Source of the DNA: BS750m-G69 sp964441235
Lineage (GTDB): Bacteria > Fidelibacterota > UBA2242
Direction of reading: 5' to 3'
Length of the DNA: 64,000 nucleotides
NCBI GenBank assembly: GCA_964441235.1
Contig: CAYTUQ010000005.1
Location: forward strand, 76,691 to 140,690
Shown here piece by piece: positions 7,807 to 17,514 of this stretch (position 1 is its first letter; every line of letters starts with the position of its first letter). Both the position numbers and the translations under genes were made by a program. The notes under the pieces were generated by a model. The model saw nothing but the letters and a program-made list of their open reading frames with translations, was not told where the DNA came from and made no database searches.

Positions 7807-9813
7807 TTATTTCTTTAGACGACATGAACTCCAATACATATAGACACAAAGTAAAATAAACATAACAAATCCGAGAATTTCAGAAGGGGATGATTCAACC
7901 CAGTGTTCTGTTCCAATAGCCTTCATTAATGTCCAATCAGATCTGAATTGTTTTCCGATAAATACAATAAATGCTGATACCACGCCCATAATCGCACCAC
8001 CGGCAATGAAACCGGAAGCAATTAGTGTACCTTTCTCTTTTCTCTTCTTAGATAATTCCTCGTCTTTTGTGCTTTTGGCAACGAAATGTGCGACCAAACC
8101 TCCTGCGAGTATCGGAGTATTAAGGTAAATCGGTAAGTACATCCCAAGAGCAAATGCAAGTGGCGGGATACCTACCAATTCTAAAATTATTGCAAGAAAG
8201 ACACCAGCGAGATACATCAACCATGGCGCTTGAGCACCTGTCATTAAAGGTTTTAAAACAGCTGCCATAGCAGAAGCCTGGGGTGCTTCTAAACCGCCTG
8301 GTCCGAAACCATAGGTTTTATATAGAATAAGAATTACAACACCAACTGAAGCAGCGGAAAAAAGCGTTCCAAGAAACTTAAAACGTTCCTGCTTCCTCGG
8401 AGTTGTTCCAAGCCAATAGCCTATCTTCAAATCTGTAATAAAACCACCAGCCATAGAAAGAGCTGTACAAACTACGCTGCCGATAATCAATGCGGCAAGC
8501 ATACCTTTTGAGCCAGACAACCCAACTCTTACTAAAATAACTGAAGATAAAATTAATGTCATTAAAGTCATCCCCGAAACAGGGTTCGTCCCAACAATAG
8601 CAATTGCACGTGCTGCCACTGTTGTAAAAAGAAATGCAATAATTAGAACAATCAAAATACCGATAATTGCATGTACAAAATTTAATTCAACAACACCATA
8701 ATAGAAGAATATAAATGTTCCAATTAACGAAAGAATAAGAAGAACAATCACCCACTTCATTTTTATATCCAATTGTGTACGCCTGATTGAGTTCGTACTG
8801 CTTCCGTGTTTACTTCCAATGATTTCACCAACCGCCAGTTTAAATGCGCCGCCGATGATTTTAGATGACTTCAATATCCCGATAATTCCTGCACATGCAA
8901 TTCCACCAATACCAATATGTCTTACATAATCGCTGAAAATTTCCTGTGGGCACATATCTGCAATTGGTTTAACGGACTGTAAAATTGGCATTGGAATATA
9001 CTGACCTATAAAATATACAACAGGAATAAGAACCCACCACGCAAGAAAAGACCCTGCAGCTATAATCGTTGCATAACGTAATCCGACGATATAGCCCAAC
9101 CCCATTACTGCTGCGCCGATATTAATTTTGAGTACCAATTTCACCTTATCCGCAAGAGCCTGTCCCCAACCAAATACCTGCGTAGAAACAACTTCTTTCC
9201 AGAATCCGAACCCGGAAACAAAGAAATCGTAAATTCCCCCAATAGCCGCAGCTCCGACAAGGATTTTCGCTTGCTCACCGCCGGATTCGCCAGCGATTAA
9301 CACCTCTGTCGTTGCAGTTGCTTCCGGAAATGGGAATTCGCCGTGCATATCCTTAACAAAATACTTCCTAAATGGGATTAAAAACAAAATTCCTAAGAAT
9401 CCACCAAAAAGTGAAGCTAAGAAAATCTGGTAGAAACTTGCGTCCAGCCCAAGAATATAAAGCCCTGGAATTGTGAAAATAGCTCCTGCTACTACAACAC
9501 CCGACGAAGCGCCAATGGACTGAATAATTACATTTTCCTGAAGTGCATTTTTACGTTTTAATAATGCCGAAAGTCCAACTGCAAGGATAGCAATAGGGAT
9601 TGCAGCTTCAAAAACCTGACCTATTTTAAGTCCTAAGTACGCAGCAGCCATCGAGAATAAAACCGAATAAAATAGTCCCCATGCTAATGAATAACCTGTC
9701 GCTTCAGGGACAATTTTTTTGTCAGGTATAACAGGAACATACTCTTCACCCGGCTTCAATTTACGGTAAGCATTTTCTGGAAGCCTGATCTGGGAAATTT
9801 GAGGTTGTGCCAT
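7807..9813 (-). CDS. OPT-family oligopeptide transporter
   Basis: 668 residues with about 14 to 16 hydrophobic segments. The diagnostic HGEFPFPEATATTEVL motif of prokaryotic OPT transporters is near residue 155. The N-terminal VPVIPD and AAAYLGLKIGQVFEAAIPIAI stretches and the late ELVGIPPLAFALGMYLPIYLNTPIL motif also fit. By family knowledge it imports small peptides, or metal chelates in the YSL-like branch, across the inner membrane. It stands alone between PBP1A and the TrpF-like gene. The substrate cannot be read from the sequence. Confidence 0.93.
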   Translation of the reverse strand: MAQPQISQIRLPENAYRKLKPGEEYVPVIPDKKIVPEATGYSLAWGLFYSVLFSMAAAYLGLKIGQVFEAAIPIAILAVGLSALLKRKNALQENVIIQSIGASSGVVVAGAIFTIPGLYILGLDASFYQIFLASLFGGFLGILFLIPFRKYFVKDMHGEFPFPEATATTEVLIAGESGGEQAKILVGAAAIGGIYDFFVSGFGFWKEVVSTQVFGWGQALADKVKLVLKINIGAAVMGLGYIVGLRYATIIAAGSFLAWWVLIPVVYFIGQYIPMPILQSVKPIADMCPQEIFSDYVRHIGIGGIACAGIIGILKSSKIIGGAFKLAVGEIIGSKHGSSTNSIRRTQLDIKMKWVIVLLILSLIGTFIFFYYGVVELNFVHAIIGILIVLIIAFLFTTVAARAIAIVGTNPVSGMTLMTLILSSVILVRVGLSGSKGMLAALIIGSVVCTALSMAGGFITDLKIGYWLGTTPRKQERFKFLGTLFSAASVGVVILILYKTYGFGPGGLEAPQASAMAAVLKPLMTGAQAPWLMYLAGVFLAIILELVGIPPLAFALGMYLPIYLNTPILAGGLVAHFVAKSTKDEELSKKRKEKGTLIASGFIAGGAIMGVVSAFIVFIGKQFRSDWTLMKAIGTEHWVESSPSEILGFVMFILLCVYMYWSSCRLKK

Positions 9814-9895
9814 TAATCTCTCCTTTAGTTTTTATGGTTCAGACAAATCCAAAAGATGTATGAGAAATTTCAATTACCTTCTCTGCCATGATTTA

Positions 9896-12058
9896 CTAAA
9901 ATATAACTCTATCTATTGTTTTGTTTTCATGAATATCTTTATGCATAGGACAATGTTCCGTCGGTTCTGTCCCTTTTATAAACAGTTCTGTTGCAACAGG
10001 GCAGTATTTTGAAGGTAAAAGTTTCGTTTCTTTGCAGATTTCTACCTCAATCACTCCCGGTGGTCGGATAAATTTTTTATCTTTCCATTTCATGACTTTA
10101 TAAGTTTCACACATAAACATTGCCCATGCAGGAAGAGCTGCCCTTGCTCCGGATTCATTATCACCCAGTGAAACTGCCGGATTATCAACCCCTACCCATA
10201 CTCCGGCAACGATACGAGGTGTGAATCCAAGAAACCAGGCATCTGTAAAATCATTTGTTGTCCCTGTCTTTCCGGCAGCTGTTATCCTGAAGCCAAATCT
10301 CAGTCTAGCGTTTCTGCCGGTGCCTTCATTTATAACAGTTTCAAGGAGATTCGTTGCTAAATATGCTGTTTCTTCACTAAAAACCAGATCCTGTTTTGGT
10401 GTATACTCTGATATAACATTCCCATATCTATCCTCTATACGTGTGACTGCGATAGGTTCAACCCAAACACCATGATTGGCAAATATTCCATAAGCCGATG
10501 TTATTTCGATAGGAATTACCTCTGCTGCTCCAAGTGCAATGGCATCAACAGCTGGAACTCTTGTGGTTATATGCATTCTCTTTGCCGTTTCTACAACTGA
10601 AGCAGGGGATAAAAGCTTTTGTACAATTCTCACAGAGATCAGGTTTAGAGATCTCCTTAGCCCTTCTCTTATAGTGGTATTACCGCCAGTAGAAAGATCG
10701 TAATTTTTAGGAGCCCATCGAGTTCCGTCGGGCATGTTAATAACCACTGGCTGGTTCAATAATTGAGTTGTCACAGGAAAACCGTTATCAATTGCTGTAG
10801 AATACACAATAGGTTTAAATACAGAGCCAGGCTGGCGTTTTGCCTGTACAGCTCTGTTAAATTCAGATTCATTAAAATCTCTTCCGCCGACCATTGCGAG
10901 AATTCTACCGGCTGTAGGTTCTATTGCAATCAATGCTCCCTGGACAATAAGTGATTTCCTCAACTGCTCATTCAAAGGCATTTCTCCTCTAATCATTGCC
11001 TGAACCTGATCTAAAGTTATGGTAGAATCTTTTAGGATTGACTCAATTTCTTTTCTGTTATTAATCAAGCGTTTATTAAGTACCGTTTGCTGATGAGCTA
11101 AGTGCTTCAATAGTGCAGAATCGGCACATGCCTGGATTCTTGTATCTAAAGTTGTATATATTGAAAGTCCGTCTTTTAAGATGTCTAAACCTAATCTATC
11201 ATCCTCTTTCTGAAGCCATTGCCTTACATATTCGACAAAGTAGGGAGCAATTTTTGCAGGAGGATCAGACTCCATAAGCTGCAAGGGTGTATTTTTGTAC
11301 AGAGCAAATTCCTCCTCTGTCAGATAGTGATGCTCCATCATTCTTCTCAGAACAAGATTTCTTCTCTGGAAAGCGCTTACGGGTCTTTCAAGGGGTGAGA
11401 ATCGCCGAGAATGTTTTATTACACCGGCAAGTAAAGCACACTCGTCCGGAGTAAGCTCTTCCGAAGATTTATTAAAATATCGCTTTGCTGCGGATTGAAT
11501 ACCGTACCTGCCGTGCCCCATATAGCTTGAGTTTATATACATTTCTAAAATTTCACTTTTTGCATACATCCTTTCAATCTGAAGGGCAGTAAGGAATTCC
11601 TTAATTTTCCTAGAAAAGGTTTTCTCAAATCCTATTTTTTCATAAAGTATTCTCGCTAATTGTTGGGTTAATGTACTGGCGCCCTGCTGCTTACTTAGCG
11701 TCAATACATCCTTAACAAGTGCTCTAAAATTATCCCTTACACTAACTCCCCAGTGTGATAGGAATCGAGAATCCTCAATAGAAATGACAGCCTGAATCAT
11801 CGCAGGAGGTATCTTTTTTAATGGAACAAGTATTCTGCGTTGAGTATAAAATTCATCAAGTACAACACCATCGCTCGAATAAATTCTCGTGATTAGTTCC
11901 GGATCAAATTTCTGCAGCTGCTCAATTGAGGGCAAATCTTTTGAATAATGTATATACACCACCACCAACAAAATTATGACGATGATATACAAAATCAGGA
12001 CCCTGAATAGTGCCCTTGACCAGCTAAGTATTTTTATATGTCGATCCGCGCGTCCCAT
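9896..12058 (-). CDS. Class A penicillin-binding protein 1A (bifunctional)
   Basis: 720 residues. One N-terminal membrane segment is followed by a GT51 glycosyltransferase domain with IEDSRFLSHWGVS and GASTLTQQLAR, including the catalytic Glu of the first. The transpeptidase domain has the Ser-x-x-Lys box in PGSVFKPIVY (near residue 420), SLNLISV as the SxN box and GKTGTT as the KTG box. All catalytic motifs are present. It polymerises and cross-links peptidoglycan in the periplasm. The C-terminus is Cys-containing and short, without an OB-fold extension. Confidence 0.95.
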   Translation of the reverse strand: MGRADRHIKILSWSRALFRVLILYIIVIILLVVVYIHYSKDLPSIEQLQKFDPELITRIYSSDGVVLDEFYTQRRILVPLKKIPPAMIQAVISIEDSRFLSHWGVSVRDNFRALVKDVLTLSKQQGASTLTQQLARILYEKIGFEKTFSRKIKEFLTALQIERMYAKSEILEMYINSSYMGHGRYGIQSAAKRYFNKSSEELTPDECALLAGVIKHSRRFSPLERPVSAFQRRNLVLRRMMEHHYLTEEEFALYKNTPLQLMESDPPAKIAPYFVEYVRQWLQKEDDRLGLDILKDGLSIYTTLDTRIQACADSALLKHLAHQQTVLNKRLINNRKEIESILKDSTITLDQVQAMIRGEMPLNEQLRKSLIVQGALIAIEPTAGRILAMVGGRDFNESEFNRAVQAKRQPGSVFKPIVYSTAIDNGFPVTTQLLNQPVVINMPDGTRWAPKNYDLSTGGNTTIREGLRRSLNLISVRIVQKLLSPASVVETAKRMHITTRVPAVDAIALGAAEVIPIEITSAYGIFANHGVWVEPIAVTRIEDRYGNVISEYTPKQDLVFSEETAYLATNLLETVINEGTGRNARLRFGFRITAAGKTGTTNDFTDAWFLGFTPRIVAGVWVGVDNPAVSLGDNESGARAALPAWAMFMCETYKVMKWKDKKFIRPPGVIEVEICKETKLLPSKYCPVATELFIKGTEPTEHCPMHKDIHENKTIDRVIF

Positions 12059-12136
12059 TAATCACAAATTTTAATGTTTTTATTTCTCTAAACCAAATTG
12101 TTTTGGTTTCAAAAATGAAATACATTTACCTGTTAT

Positions 12137-12970
12137 TCATTTATTATCTGAGATATTACCAGCAATTTCTCTGATAATTGCTTTAGTAAAAACTGAGTAA
12201 GGTTTTTTTATCCTTTCAGCAACTTCCTGAACCTCTTTATGCGAAAGAGGAATTTTGGTAATTCCGGCTGCAAGATTAGTAACTAAGCTGATTCCAAGTA
12301 CATTCATACCAAGATAGGCTGCCATTATTGCTTCGGGAACAGTTGACATTCCCACCACATCCGCACCTAATTTGTACATAATTCTTATTTCAGATGGCGT
12401 TTCATAGCTCGGACCAATTGTCCAGCAGTATATTCCCTGATGTATTTTTATTCCTGTTCCCAAAGCTACTCGCTTCGCAAGATTAATTAATGAGACAGAA
12501 AACGGAGACTTCTTCTTTGAGCCGGGGAATACCTCTATTTGCGTGAAATTAATATAATCTGTAAGGATAACAAAATCTCCAGGTTTCAATTCCGGATTTA
12601 TGCCGCCAGCAGCATTGGTTAAAACCAGGTTCTTTATCCCCAATTTAGCGAGAAGCTGAACATAAAACGTAATTTCGGAGAGGCTTTTTCCCTCATAATA
12701 ATGAGAACGTCCTTGAACCACAAGAATTGGGATATTATCTACTTTACCAAAAATTAATTTACCTTTGTGACCTTCTACTGTGGGCTCAGGATACCAGGGA
12801 ATTTCATTGCTGAAAATTGAGAACGAAGGTACAATCTTATCAGCAAAATAGCCAAGCCCCGATCCAAGGATAATTGCGGTATAAGGGAAATTCCCTACCT
12901 TAGATCTAATGAAATTTTCAGCTTCTTTTAACTTATCCTGGTTCACGAAAGGCTTCTGTAAATTCTTCAT
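12137..12970 (-). CDS. punA: Purine nucleoside phosphorylase, trimeric type
   Basis: 277 residues from the ATG at 12970, which is better supported (GGAAATAGAG just upstream) than an in-frame start at 13027. The PNP signatures are GSGLGYFAD (phosphate loop), VEGHKGKL, QGRSHYYEG, LTNAAGGINPEL, TIGPSYETPSEI and GMSTVPEAIMA, ending with VTNLAAG. It splits inosine or guanosine to base plus ribose-1-phosphate and feeds the same salvage route as adenine deaminase at 1826. The product is cytosolic. Confidence 0.93.
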   Translation of the reverse strand: MKNLQKPFVNQDKLKEAENFIRSKVGNFPYTAIILGSGLGYFADKIVPSFSIFSNEIPWYPEPTVEGHKGKLIFGKVDNIPILVVQGRSHYYEGKSLSEITFYVQLLAKLGIKNLVLTNAAGGINPELKPGDFVILTDYINFTQIEVFPGSKKKSPFSVSLINLAKRVALGTGIKIHQGIYCWTIGPSYETPSEIRIMYKLGADVVGMSTVPEAIMAAYLGMNVLGISLVTNLAAGITKIPLSHKEVQEVAERIKKPYSVFTKAIIREIAGNISDNK

Positions 12971-13419
12971 CTCTATTTCCAACTCTAAAAAACCTGATTG
13001 GTATTCCCATGTAATTCCTCCCCACAAATCATTATGGGATTGTGCGAGAAATTATATACAATATGTGAACTTAGCAACTATGAAAAAATTTCGGATTTTT
13101 ACTATTGTAAAAACTTTTTAGTGTTTATATTAACTTTATGTTCAAATAAAATGTCATCTTTATTATAGGAAAACAAAAAGCAGGAGAAATCTAATTAGTG
13201 TTTGTCCATGTCAAAGACATCTCTTTGAGATAAACTTGAAAAACTGATGAATCAGTTTATTATTGAGGGTTAAATTCTCCTGAATAAATTCCCCGGATGG
13301 ACAGGCAGGTGTTATCTTAATATCTTTATAATATTGCGGTTGAGACAACACCATCCCGAAAAGTCGGGATTATGGTGATAAAAAATACTTTATGGACAGA
13401 CTTTAATTAGTCCGAAAAA
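12971..13419. other. Intergenic region between divergent genes
   Basis: About 450 bases between the divergent PNP and GNAT genes. No gene is seen. It includes AAAGACATCTCTTTGAGATAAAC, related to the AGAGAYCYC repeats, and a hairpin at 13349-13377 whose arms are CACCATCCCGA and TCGGG-ATT-ATGGTG, just upstream of the GNAT gene. Promoters for both genes should lie here but none is convincing by eye. Confidence 0.4.
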
Positions 13420-14496
13420 ATGAACATCAGACAGGCAACACCCAAAGACAACGAAAAACTTTTAGATCTATCTCGTGAAACCCCAATGAGAGGAGCATTG
13501 GTAATAAATATTGATAGATCCACGAACTATTTCTGTCTTGCTCGGCTTCAGGGCAAAAATAGCAAAATTTTCGTTGCCGAGAAAAACAACGAAATATTGG
13601 GTATGGTTGGTTGCTCATTTAGAGATATCATACTTTTCGGCAAGTTGACCACTATCGCATATATTGGAGGAGTAAAAATTCGGGAGTCTGCAAAAACCGG
13701 GCTTACATCTTTTCGCCTAATGAAGAAAGTGAAAGATTACCTCCTCGAATCCAAAATAAAGTTTGCTGTAATTCTGGTACTAAGTGATAACAAAGCTATG
13801 ACAGGTTTACTATCCGGACGTGCAGGAATTCCCGCATTTCATCTCCTTGCAAAATATCACATTACTTACATCATTCCCTTATACTCTCTAAAAAGTACAG
13901 AAAATTACACCATTAGAGAAAGTAAGTCATCAGACTTACAAGAAATTGTCAATCTATTTTCCAAATTTTATAAGGATACCGAATTAAGTCCGAGATGGAC
14001 TCCTGAATTTTTTACAACATTATTGGAACAATCTCCTAATTATGATTATAGCAATATTCTCGTTGCATTGAAAAACGAAAATATTGTTGCAGCCCTTTCC
14101 TTATGGAATCAATCATCATTTAAACGAACTGTGGTGGAAAGATATAGTAGTTGGTATAAAGTACTGCGGTTTTTAACAACACCCCTTCATATTTTACCAC
14201 CGGTAGGTGAACCCATGTCAGAAATGTGCTTTCGACATATTGTTTGTGCAAAGGGACATGAATCTGCAGTTACAGAATTAGTCCGAACTGCGATTAAAAA
14301 GTATCGGAAAGAGTATAGATTTTTCAGGGCAGGTTTTCAAGATAGAGACTTTCTCATGAACTCAATCAAAGGTTTTCCAAAACTGAAAATCGGTCTGAAT
14401 CTTTATGCCGCTTTTAGGGAGGATAATGCTGATACAAACGATATAATTTACAGACTTTCGCAATCAAAAATCTGGGAGGATTTATCTCTACACTGA
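13420..14496 (+). CDS. GNAT-family acetyltransferase, probably two tandem GNAT domains
   Basis: 358 residues. MNIRQATPKDNEKLLDL and IFVAEKNNEILGMVGC are the start and the beta4 region of a GNAT fold. A second TIRESKSSDLQEIVNLF start near residue 165 suggests a second, diverged domain. YIGGVKIRESAKTGLTSF occupies the acetyl-CoA loop position. The substrate is unknown. The stop codon overlaps the start of the next gene (lipid kinase), so the two are likely coupled and act on related molecules. Confidence 0.75.
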   Translation: MNIRQATPKDNEKLLDLSRETPMRGALVINIDRSTNYFCLARLQGKNSKIFVAEKNNEILGMVGCSFRDIILFGKLTTIAYIGGVKIRESAKTGLTSFRLMKKVKDYLLESKIKFAVILVLSDNKAMTGLLSGRAGIPAFHLLAKYHITYIIPLYSLKSTENYTIRESKSSDLQEIVNLFSKFYKDTELSPRWTPEFFTTLLEQSPNYDYSNILVALKNENIVAALSLWNQSSFKRTVVERYSSWYKVLRFLTTPLHILPPVGEPMSEMCFRHIVCAKGHESAVTELVRTAIKKYRKEYRFFRAGFQDRDFLMNSIKGFPKLKIGLNLYAAFREDNADTNDIIYRLSQSKIWEDLSLH

Positions 14497-15440
14497 TAAG
14501 TAATTCTGAAAAGAATGTATTTGTTATCTGCAATTTACTAGCATGTGGCGGAAAGGCTAAAGAACTCTGGACTAAGTTCCTGGCAGAAGCAGGACAATCA
14601 GGCTATAATGTAAATTATTGTATAACAGAGCGAATTGGTCATGCTACGGAAATAGCCAGAGAGAAAGCTCAAAAGGGAATAAAGAGAATATGTGTCTTTG
14701 GAGGAGATGGTACATTAAATGAAGCTCTAAATGGAATCATAGAAAATGATACTTTGCTCAATCCGGATATTGAGTTGGTCTATCTCAGTGCGGGAAGCAG
14801 TTGTGATGTTGAAAAAATATTTCCTGAAAAACAACCGCTACTTAAACGCCTGAACAGTAGAAAAAGTTATTTAGTTGATGTGTGCCGTTTGGAATATTTT
14901 GACAAAGGTGGAAAACAGGTAGTTCGTTACTTTCTTGCGAATTCAAGCATTGGAATAATCAGCCAATCAGTTACTCTTTTTAATAGAAAAACTACATTTA
15001 TGGATTTTTTGAAACGTGTAAATATTGACATCGCAGCTTTGTATGCAGGTGTAAAAAATATCATCGGATTTGGTAATATGGAGTGCAAAATCGCCCTGGA
15101 TAATGGAGTTATAACTGAACAAGAAATAAAAAATATTACAGTGTTCAAGTGTCCATATTTTGGCGGTGGAATGAATTATGGCGTTGATACCACTTATGAT
15201 GATGGGAAATTGCATATTGCCGCCATTGATGCTGTAAGCCGACTGAAAACATTTTGCTTAATACCTTCGTTGTACACTGGGAATATTTTGAAAAAGAGGC
15301 AGGCAAATTATTATAAGGTAAAAAATTTGAACTTTGATATTGTCGGAGAAAAAGTCAGCATAGAAACGGATGGAGAGATTGCCGGTTTTCCACCCTGCCG
15401 ATATTCATTGCTTCCTCGCTTTTTGAAACTTGTCATTTAA
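14493..15440 (+). CDS. Diacylglycerol-kinase-like lipid kinase, apparent CTG start
   Basis: The reading frame continues well upstream of the TTG at 14754 and includes VICNLLACGGKAKELW and FGGDGTLNEALNG, the phosphate-binding GGDGT motif of the DAGK/YegS/sphingosine-kinase catalytic domain. The frame must therefore start near 14493, where the only start-like codon is CTG, overlapping the previous TGA as CTGA and 12 bases after GGGAGGA. That gives 315 residues. Later motifs fit the family (YLSAGSSCDVE, ANSSIGIIS, GGGMNYGVDT, ISIETDGE-like end). It would phosphorylate a lipid at the inner membrane. Confidence 0.8.
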   Translation: MISNSEKNVFVICNLLACGGKAKELWTKFLAEAGQSGYNVNYCITERIGHATEIAREKAQKGIKRICVFGGDGTLNEALNGIIENDTLLNPDIELVYLSAGSSCDVEKIFPEKQPLLKRLNSRKSYLVDVCRLEYFDKGGKQVVRYFLANSSIGIISQSVTLFNRKTTFMDFLKRVNIDIAALYAGVKNIIGFGNMECKIALDNGVITEQEIKNITVFKCPYFGGGMNYGVDTTYDDGKLHIAAIDAVSRLKTFCLIPSLYTGNILKKRQANYYKVKNLNFDIVGEKVSIETDGEIAGFPPCRYSLLPRFLKLVI

Positions 15441-15540
15441 ATTTCTCAGCCACAGAGAACACAGAGAGATGATAACTTCTTTGAACTACATTGCATTATG
15501 AACAGTAAATAATTAAATTTCTGCCGCTTTTTATAATTAC

Positions 15541-15613
15541 GCCACCCTAGCTCAGCTGGTAGAGCAGCTGTTTCGTAAATAGCAGGTCGCCGGTTCGACC
15601 CCGGCGGGTGGCT
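15541..15613 (+). tRNA. tRNA-Thr (anticodon CGU)
   Basis: Complete 73-base cloverleaf. The acceptor stem GCCACCC pairs with GGGTGGC. The D-arm is AGCTCAGCTGGTAGAGC. The anticodon stem GCTGT/ATAGC encloses the loop TTCGTAA, giving anticodon CGT. The T-stem GCCGG/CCGGC encloses TTCGACC. The discriminator base is T and the CCA end is not encoded. It reads ACG threonine codons. Confidence 0.95.
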
Positions 15614-15849
15614 CTACAGTATTCTGGAAGATCGTTACGTCGACGTTTCTCTCACTGAGATACCTGTTGAACATGCCCGACTAACGTAATTCAAACATGA
15701 ACTCCAATCCCAAAAGTTCCACGCCATAGATAGTAGAAAGCGTCTTTATTATATCCTTGTTTAACTTTTACATTCCAATTTCCGTCATAGGTAAACTAAT
15801 ATTTCATGCAAGGTTTGTCGATAATCAAGATAACATTTGAGTACTGTTT

Positions 15850-15939
15850 CTAGATTAGACAATTGACGTGAATATCCTGTGCAAAAGCGATTACGGTAGT
15901 TAAAATTGTAATAAACGATATTTTGATAATAAATTTCAT
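15850..15939 (-). pseudogene. Signal-peptide remnant of an exported protein
   Basis: From the ATG at 15939 the frame gives a typical signal peptide (MKFIIKISFITILTTVIAFA, then QDIHVN) and stops after 29 residues at 15850. Further down the same strand (about 15650-15840) broken frames read like extracellular protein debris, for example YDGNWNVKVKQGYNK and AFYYLWRGTFGIGVHV, with stops between. This is the 5' end of a decayed secreted-protein gene. It resembles the remnant at 17515-17655. Confidence 0.65.
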
Positions 15940-15968
15940 GGTACTATTTTCTTACATATTTCTATCAA

Positions 15969-16245
15969 CTATTTCACAATTAAACATTTTTTAGAATCGC
16001 TAAAATTTTCTGCTTCAATTTTATATAAATATATACCTGAACCAAAACTGCTTGCATTTTAATTAACTAAATAATATCCAGCTTGTTGTTGCTTATTAAC
16101 CAGGGGTTGTATCAGTTGACCACTTACATTATATATTGATAGATTAATAAAAGTTGATTTGGGAAACTGGTAAGAAATCATCGTCATAGGATTAAAAGTA
16201 TTCGGGAAGTTCTGAGCTAATGAAAATTCATTTGGGATTCCATGA
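15969..16245 (-). pseudogene. Remnant of a T9SS C-terminal sorting domain
   Basis: On the minus strand this stretch reads GIPNEFSLAQNFPNTFNP, SIYNVSGQLIQPLVNKQQQ, AGYYLVN, stop, then NASSFGSGIYLYKIEAE and ends KKCLIVK. This is the classic type A C-terminal sorting domain of type IX secretion (LxQNFPNPFNP ... GxxVxxL ... G-Y-xVxWNA ... GIYxYxIxA ... xKKxxxxK). The Trp codon of the VNWNAS motif has become TAA at the equivalent place, and two stops precede GIPN. The rest of the cargo gene is gone. Confidence 0.8.
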
Positions 16246-16314
16246 TTTCACTATATTTCTTGTTTCATCGTTTCCTTAAATATACCATATACTTAAACAA
16301 TGTCAATAATTATC

Positions 16315-17493
16315 CTAACTCTCTTGCAGTATTTCATTTATAAATCTCTGTCCTTCCTGGTATTTCTCATATGCCGAATACTGAAAGCCACTTACAATCC
16401 AGTCTTCAATATTTCTTTGTTCGTTAATAATATTATCACGATTGAAACCAAAATTATCCGATAACGAAGTGACTATATCGTTTGCATTTCTATTGATGAT
16501 TACTATCTTGGATTTTAAAGGGATTTGTGCCAGCAAGAAACTGGTTAAGGCATCCGCTTCCGGAAAACTGTAACCAATAGCATAAATTTCATCACATCCT
16601 GAAATCGCATCGCAAGCTGTTCGGACCAAGTGTACTTCATATTTGGATCTATAAGTTTTCATGAATGATGGTGCAATTAAAAAGCGCCCATAATATAGCT
16701 TACGTGGAATCTGTCTGACCTGAAAATCAATATCCAGTCCATCAAAATAAGGTTTATAATTCGATGGATGACTGAGATCCAGTATAATGTTATCCTGAAA
16801 TATACCCGCTTCATGCCAATTAATTGATCCATGAAGTTTTAATATTGGAACCTTGCTTTTGAATAACCGTGAGTTATCAAATTTCAGATTACTTTCAAAT
16901 GTACCCAGTAGATAGCCGTCTTGAGGACTCCATAATCCGGCTTTCCACAGAGCCTGTTCAAGAAGTAGATCATAATTAAATGTGATGATAACATCGTCCG
17001 GCAGAACAAAACCAGCAAACCTAGATAAAAGTTTTGGATTGGGTTCCAATGCATCAGGCAAAAGGAATTTGACAATAAAATGTTCGATCAATTTGCGAGT
17101 ATTTTCAAGATTAAATATGTTGAAATTTTTCATATATGGAATTGGACATCCTTGTAAGTCAACTCCAATTCCTTTTGGAATAAATGGATGATTGATATTT
17201 ATATCCAACAATGTCATGAGGTTTTCAATGTTGAACGAGGAAATCATATCAAGTCCACTTTTATTCGCAACTTGAGTATTATTCTTTTGGATAAAATTTA
17301 ACCCTTCTTCGAGCGACTCTGATAAAACTTGAATTAGTCTCAAAAATGATTGTTTTCCATTTTCATAATCCAGGTGACCTGAATATCCATCTTTCTGAAC
17401 AAATTGATATATTGGACCGATGAATTCATTTGCTAATAGTGCATTCGCCAGCGCTTTTGAGAAGCCGGCTCCGATAATAAATACTCTACTCAT
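16315..17493 (-). CDS. SIR2-like domain protein, possible anti-phage NADase
   Basis: 392 residues. IIGAGFSKAL (residues 6-15), ITFNYDLLLEQAL (170-182), PILKLHGSINW (216-226) and YAIGYSFPEAD (304-314) are the ordered signature of the SIR2-like (SIR2_2) fold. By family knowledge, such domains in bacteria are often NAD-depleting effectors of defence systems. Here there is no linked Argonaute, ATPase or HerA partner, so it would be a stand-alone gene. Start is ATG 17493. It lies between two decayed secretion-gene fragments, which suggests insertion into a plastic site. A defence role is inferred. Confidence 0.75.
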   Translation of the reverse strand: MSRVFIIGAGFSKALANALLANEFIGPIYQFVQKDGYSGHLDYENGKQSFLRLIQVLSESLEEGLNFIQKNNTQVANKSGLDMISSFNIENLMTLLDININHPFIPKGIGVDLQGCPIPYMKNFNIFNLENTRKLIEHFIVKFLLPDALEPNPKLLSRFAGFVLPDDVIITFNYDLLLEQALWKAGLWSPQDGYLLGTFESNLKFDNSRLFKSKVPILKLHGSINWHEAGIFQDNIILDLSHPSNYKPYFDGLDIDFQVRQIPRKLYYGRFLIAPSFMKTYRSKYEVHLVRTACDAISGCDEIYAIGYSFPEADALTSFLLAQIPLKSKIVIINRNANDIVTSLSDNFGFNRDNIINEQRNIEDWIVSGFQYSAYEKYQEGQRFINEILQES

Positions 17494-17514
17494 ATACAGT
17501 AATTAAAATCAATT

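Noticed and set aside
12971..13419. Riboswitch upstream of the GNAT gene
   Set aside because: Only a simple CCCGA hairpin and repeat-like sequence are visible; no known aptamer core was recognised.
15614..15850. Second tRNA or small RNA after tRNA-Thr
   Set aside because: No cloverleaf could be folded; the minus strand reads as broken protein debris.
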